NCBI GenBank assembly: GCA_017440425.1 | Contig: JAFSHJ010000183.1 | Span: forward strand, 1-9,223 | Direction: 5' to 3' | Length of the DNA: 9,223 nt | Origin: Oscillospiraceae bacterium | Lineage (GTDB): Bacteria; Bacillota; Clostridia; Oscillospirales; Ruminococcaceae | Shown: piece after piece, positions 6,146-9,223 of the stretch | Numbering within the stretch: position 1 is the stretch's first letter | How the letters are laid out: the number at the start of each line of letters is the position of its first letter | The notes under the pieces: model-generated | Told to the model about the DNA's origin: nothing | Seen by the model: only the letters and a program-made list of their open reading frames with translations | The model's database searches: none | Made by a program: the position numbers and the translations under genes

Positions 6146-6693
6146 TTACCTTTCCTCTTTTCTCTCTTAACAGCTTTCGCCAACAGATATATACCGTAGC
6201 CAATTATAAATCCCAACGAATTGAGTATCAGGTCGTCAACATCGGTGACTCTGTCGTAAAACGGCAGCTGAAGAATTTCGATCATCAGCGAAAATCCGAT
6301 GCCTGCTGAGATCACCTTTGCGTGGCTGTTCAGCTTTTTATATACGACCGCCCACACGATACCCAGCGGCACAAACATTGCCGTGTTTCCGATAACGTTT
6401 ATCAGCACGTCCCTCTTTTCCCCATAATCCAGCAGATTCACAAAGGGCAGCCAGTTTATTCTGAAGTTCCACATATTTGCAACATCCAGAATGAGCGGCT
6501 GAATTTTCCCCTCCACCTTTCCGAAAGGGAAAAACGTGAAGCGTGCCACCACCACTATACAGACATAGACCAACAGCAGCTGAAGCTCTCTTTTTAAGTT
6601 GAATTGCTTGTCTTTGATGCAAAACAGCGCCCGCACCAAAACCCACAGACAGCTTATCGCTGCCAATGACGGCCAATATTCTATCAGTATCAT
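6142..6693 (-). CDS. VanZ-like family membrane protein
   Basis: A 183-residue protein with about five membrane segments (roughly 7-25, 37-55, 98-118, 124-142, 155-173) and a basic C-terminal tail. VanZ-family signatures are seen: NVIGNTAMFVPLG at 99-111, an acidic residue in the next helix (E139), and DRVTDVDDLILNSLGF near 147-162. VanZ gives low-level teicoplanin resistance in enterococci, but most family members stand alone with unknown roles at the envelope. No vanA/vanB-type glycopeptide resistance genes are nearby, so resistance should not be assumed. CAGGAG seven bases upstream supports the start at 6693. It overlaps the VOC gene by four bases. Confidence 0.88.
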   Translation of the reverse strand: MILIEYWPSLAAISCLWVLVRALFCIKDKQFNLKRELQLLLVYVCIVVVARFTFFPFGKVEGKIQPLILDVANMWNFRINWLPFVNLLDYGEKRDVLINVIGNTAMFVPLGIVWAVVYKKLNSHAKVISAGIGFSLMIEILQLPFYDRVTDVDDLILNSLGFIIGYGIYLLAKAVKREKRKGK

Positions 6694-6745
6694 TTTATGC
6701 TCCTGTGACCTTTGTTTCTACCTCATTATCACATCTATCACAATC

Positions 6746-7063
6746 TCAAAAAATGCCTTTGTTATATTTCATCTGCACGGCAACGATGCATGCAAGTCCT
6801 GTCACAATACCCACGACAAGCACAACCACGGCGACTATCATAAACACCTCGGAGCTGCCGCACACGTTGATTATACCGCTTGCCAGCATTCCCACCGCAA
6901 TAACAAGCATCGATTTTCCGAATGCTTTTCCGTAGGCGGACTTATCTTTGACTCTGGTCTGGTGATATGAATGTATCAAATCGGTGTTGCCCCTGTATAT
7001 TGCTATTCCGCACCACACGAAAGCTAATCCAACCAAAAACATAATTATCGAATACAACCACAT
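6746..7063 (-). CDS. Small three-helix membrane protein, DUF3784-like
   Basis: A 105-residue protein with three predicted membrane segments (about 4-23, 50-69, 72-97). The polar loop between the first two has HSYHQTRVKDKSAYGKAFGK at 31-50, rich in Tyr, His and Lys. The layout resembles DUF3784 and related small Firmicutes membrane proteins of unknown function; the family link is tentative. AAGGAG eight bases upstream supports the start. It lies 19 bp after the hydrolase gene and 52 bp before the VanZ-like gene. Confidence 0.78.
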   Translation of the reverse strand: MWLYSIIMFLVGLAFVWCGIAIYRGNTDLIHSYHQTRVKDKSAYGKAFGKSMLVIAVGMLASGIINVCGSSEVFMIVAVVVLVVGIVTGLACIVAVQMKYNKGIF

Positions 7064-7082
7064 ATTCTTTACTCCTTTTTAC

Positions 7083-8015
7083 TCAGATGTTCCCGTCAAA
7101 AAAAGCTATTATACGGCTCATCAGTTCTTCGTCCAGTTTGCCGTTTGATTTTACCATAATATCATGACCTCTGTCATCGTATTTAACAAACTCAAAGCGT
7201 TCGTCGGTGCCGTATTTTTCATAATACAAATCGTATCCGTATCTGATGGGTACGGTCATATCCACGTCTCCGTGCACGATCATTATACCGCAATCGCTGT
7301 TTGCAAAACCTTTCAGGCTTGAACTGAAGGCATATTTTCCGTATTTGAAAAATTCGTGCAGCGCCGCAAAAGGAATCAGCAGCTTTGCCTTTTCTCCCGC
7401 CATTTTGCATCCTTCATATTCTATCAGATCCATGGATCTGTTGCAGCCTGCCAATGCTGCTACAGCCTTGACTTCGGGGTGATAGTTCAAAACATTTGTC
7501 ACCGACAAGGCCCCCCAGCTGTATCCCATCAAAACAAAGGGCAGATCTTTTATCTCGTCTACCGTCTGCGCATAAGATATGGCATGATCCAGGTCTATGT
7601 AGCCCTGAGGCAGACCGCCTACGGCATCGCCTTCGCTCTCATCGTTTGCCGTTGCATCGTAGGCAAAAACATAGTAGCCGTTGTTAGCGGCAAACTCAAA
7701 GATGTCCATATATCCCCGCTGTCCGCCTGCACCGAAACCGTGGGCAAAAACGATAACACCCCGCTGTTCAATGCTTTCGTCCGCGCTTTTATAGAGGTAG
7801 CCCACCAGCGTCTGCTTTTTATCAGATTCAAAGGTGTGCCGTTCTCTTGTTATGGACGGAAAATCCTCTATATCATAGTTTTTCCTGCCGGTAGTGGTAA
7901 TTCTTTCATCGAAATTGCTGTTATAAATTAAAGCTGCGGCACAATATACTGCCGCCGAACCGACTACCAACAACACAGCAAGCACGACAGCAATTATCTT
8001 TACTGTTTTTTTCAT
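7083..8015 (-). CDS. Membrane-anchored or secreted alpha/beta hydrolase
   Basis: A 310-residue serine hydrolase. An N-terminal basic-hydrophobic segment (about 5-29) serves as a signal anchor, placing the enzyme outside the membrane. The fold motifs are in order: HGF at 92-94 (oxyanion loop), GYSWG at 164-168 with nucleophile S166, HGDVD near 248-252 with D250 as likely acid, and GH at 283-284 with H284 as catalytic base. Relatives act as esterases, lipases or acyl-peptidases of the YqkD/BAAT-like type; no substrate can be read. I start at ATG 8015, with GGAG five to six bases upstream; an upstream TTG at 8030 would add five residues but lacks its own site. It is 39 bp from the GrpB gene and continues the array. 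Confidence 0.87.
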   Translation of the reverse strand: MKKTVKIIAVVLAVLLVVGSAAVYCAAALIYNSNFDERITTTGRKNYDIEDFPSITRERHTFESDKKQTLVGYLYKSADESIEQRGVIVFAHGFGAGGQRGYMDIFEFAANNGYYVFAYDATANDESEGDAVGGLPQGYIDLDHAISYAQTVDEIKDLPFVLMGYSWGALSVTNVLNYHPEVKAVAALAGCNRSMDLIEYEGCKMAGEKAKLLIPFAALHEFFKYGKYAFSSSLKGFANSDCGIMIVHGDVDMTVPIRYGYDLYYEKYGTDERFEFVKYDDRGHDIMVKSNGKLDEELMSRIIAFFDGNI

Positions 8016-8054
8016 GTTTTCTCCGTCCAAATTTTATTTGTGTTTAATTTGCGG

Positions 8055-8579
8055 TTATTTTTCCGATAACAACCCGCACAGCCTATATATTTCCTCGATG
8101 CAGGGAGATTTATATTCGATATATTTATCAATATCATTTGGAAATAATTCCGCCGCTGTTGTTTTAACAAGGCTGTATCTTTTCACCGACTCGGGAGCGT
8201 TCAGCAGAAAATTTCTGAACGTAACATGGAGGTGAAGCTCCTCTGAATCCTGTGGACAGACGTACAGATGGTGCATCATCAAATGCGGCTTGTCCGAATA
8301 TTTGAATGCCTCTCTGTCTTTGATCCCAAGGTCACCCTCGTGAATATATCCAATGGCTGCAAGCTTTTCGGCAACTTCATCAAACACCGAGTAGTCTTTG
8401 ATGATAACGTCAATATCAATGCACGGCTTGGCAGACAGTCCCTCAACGGAGGTGCTGCCCACGTGTTCGATGCCGACGATCAAATTGCCGACTGCATTTT
8501 CGAGCTCCGTTTTAATTGCCTCAAATGCGGCTTTCCATGCTCTGTCGTAGGGCAGAACGGTAACTTTTCCCGTTTTCAT
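8055..8579 (-). CDS. GrpB family protein (nucleotidyltransferase fold)
   Basis: A 174-residue cytosolic protein of the GrpB/UPF0157 family. The hallmark HVGSTSVEGLSAKPCIDID at 39-57 contains the GSTS turn (41-44) and the D55/D57 pair typical of the nucleotidyltransferase superfamily. HHLYVC at 103-108 is the second conserved block. The family is often found near acetyltransferases and is fused to CoaE in actinobacteria, but its reaction is unknown. The ATG shares one base with the TAA of the preceding gene (TAATG, 8581-8577), and no purine-rich ribosome site is visible upstream, which suggests termination-reinitiation from the PPOX gene. Confidence 0.9.
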   Translation of the reverse strand: MKTGKVTVLPYDRAWKAAFEAIKTELENAVGNLIVGIEHVGSTSVEGLSAKPCIDIDVIIKDYSVFDEVAEKLAAIGYIHEGDLGIKDREAFKYSDKPHLMMHHLYVCPQDSEELHLHVTFRNFLLNAPESVKRYSLVKTTAAELFPNDIDKYIEYKSPCIEEIYRLCGLLSEK

Positions 8580-8971
8580 TAGAATTCAATTACAACGGGG
8601 GCACTGCTGAAGGAGCTGATGGTTGCAACCGCATTCTTCATATAGAACACCTGAGTGTTTCCGTCGTTTTCGTCATACATTCCGCGGAGGTTGGGGTAGG
8701 CATCCAGCATGGATTTTTTTGCTTCAAAGCGGTCATCCTCCACAAGCTCGCAGGCAACACGGATCCACGCGCCGTCTTTGAATGCACAGAGCTCAGCTTT
8801 TGGGTTTGCCATAAGCTGACGGCTGGTGGGTTTGATTTTTCCCGTCTGTATGTAGAGCTTGCCTTCAAACTCGTTAACAGTGCCGAAAGGACGGACTCTC
8901 GGTTGGTCCCCCTCCACAGTTGCAAGATAATACACCTCTGCATTTTTCAAAAAATCATAAACGCGCTTCAT
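8579..8971 (-). CDS. Pyridoxamine 5'-phosphate oxidase family flavoprotein
   Basis: A 130-residue protein with the split-barrel FMN-binding fold. YYLATVEGDQPRVRPFG near 14-30 is the first barrel strand pair that contacts the flavin phosphate; GKLYIQTGKIKPTSRQL near 37-53 forms the next. The long C-terminal part with AYPNLRGMYDENDGNTQVF is typical of a clostridial subgroup of small PPOX-like reductases. True PNP oxidase activity is unlikely; flavin- or F420-type reductase or NimA-like roles are possible. I start at ATG 8971 because AGGGAGA lies seven bases before it; the GTG at 9019 would add 16 unrelated residues. It overlaps the GrpB gene by one base and follows the GNAT gene by 32 bp. Confidence 0.88.
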   Translation of the reverse strand: MKRVYDFLKNAEVYYLATVEGDQPRVRPFGTVNEFEGKLYIQTGKIKPTSRQLMANPKAELCAFKDGAWIRVACELVEDDRFEAKKSMLDAYPNLRGMYDENDGNTQVFYMKNAVATISSFSSAPVVIEF

Positions 8972-9003
8972 AACGGTTCTCCCTTGTTTTATGTAATTTA
9001 AAT

Positions 9004-9222
9004 TTATCGCTTGATCCACTCGTCTCTTGAAACTGCAAACACTTTCGTAATCTCATTCACGTCATCTTCAAACTCATCGACCTGTTTGCATCCCCAGGAC
9101 ATTGCCGTCTTGCACGACGGCACATTGGTATATTTCATATATGAATAAATGACGTTGAACGGTGTGTTGCTGAACGTCCAATCTTTGACAGCGGCCGCAG
9201 CCTCTTTGGCATATCCTTTTCT
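9004..9222 (-). CDS. GNAT N-acetyltransferase, C-terminal part (cut by window edge)
   Basis: Only the last 72 codons are present; the gene runs off the right edge. The visible part begins RKGYAKEAAAAV, the end of the acetyl-CoA pyrophosphate loop (motif A, normally QxxGxG/A-type) with its following helix, then the beta5 strand NVIYSYMKYTNVPS and the W-G motif MSWGCKQVDEF, where RimJ/RimL-type enzymes usually read S..A..K.GF. After that comes a 20-residue tail ending DEWIKR. It probably acetylates an amine on a small molecule or protein N-terminus. It is the most upstream gene of the minus-strand array seen here; the array's promoter must lie outside or beside it. Confidence 0.82.
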   Translation of the reverse strand, partial: RKGYAKEAAAAVKDWTFSNTPFNVIYSYMKYTNVPSCKTAMSWGCKQVDEFEDDVNEITKVFAVSRDEWIKR

Positions 9223-9223
9223 C

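Noticed and set aside
6142..6693. Glycopeptide resistance locus, from the VanZ-like protein
   Set aside because: No VanHAX ligase, dehydrogenase or dipeptidase and no two-component system nearby; lone VanZ-like proteins are common.
8016..8054. Internal promoter before the alpha/beta hydrolase gene
   Set aside because: AT-rich, but no pair of boxes at correct spacing; read-through from the GrpB gene explains expression equally well.
645..9223. Phage-defence, toxin-antitoxin, CRISPR or biosynthetic system
   Set aside because: No nuclease, toxin pair, repeat-spacer array, carrier protein or synthase was seen; the genes are individually recognisable small enzymes and membrane proteins.

Overview
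The window looks like a piece of a Gram-positive, low-to-mid GC gut-type Clostridia genome (Oscillospiraceae/Ruminococcaceae-like). The evidence is strong AGGAGG-type ribosome binding sites before nearly every gene, tight gene spacing, and Firmicutes-typical families (VanZ, TIGR04076, GrpB, YjjG-type HAD). This placement is inference; there is no marker gene in the window.

Layout. Positions 1-168 hold no gene but carry a striking palindromic element (6-97) that can fold into a four-way junction with no unpaired base at the junction. A single plus-strand gene follows (169-600, ferritin-like helical protein) and ends in a strong rho-independent terminator (605-643). Everything from 645 to the right edge is on the minus strand: twelve intact genes plus a thirteenth cut by the window edge. 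Read in transcription order (right to left) they are GNAT acetyltransferase (partial), PPOX-family flavoprotein, GrpB-family protein, membrane-anchored alpha/beta hydrolase, small membrane protein, VanZ-like membrane protein, VOC protein, HAD phosphatase, TIGR04076 protein, P-loop kinase-like protein, cysteine-cluster flavodoxin-fold protein, MFS transporter, PEMT/ICMT-type membrane methyltransferase, and YjjG-type HAD nucleotidase. Gaps are about 75 bp or less and two gene pairs overlap, so most or all of it may be read as one or a few operons. No convincing internal promoter was seen.

The genes do not form a recognisable pathway. They are single-step enzymes of detoxification, repair and modification type plus membrane proteins, an assortment typical of an accessory cargo array.

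The clearest sign of recent change is at 3907-4849. A 135-bp segment (the last 34 codons of the TIGR04076 gene plus the leader of the next gene) is present twice at 97% identity, and the AT-rich kinase-like gene lies exactly between the copies. The upstream gene is intact, the downstream copy is a headless remnant, and both the flavodoxin-fold gene and the kinase-like gene now use a copy of the same ribosome-binding leader. This is the footprint of a gene captured into an existing operon without breaking it.
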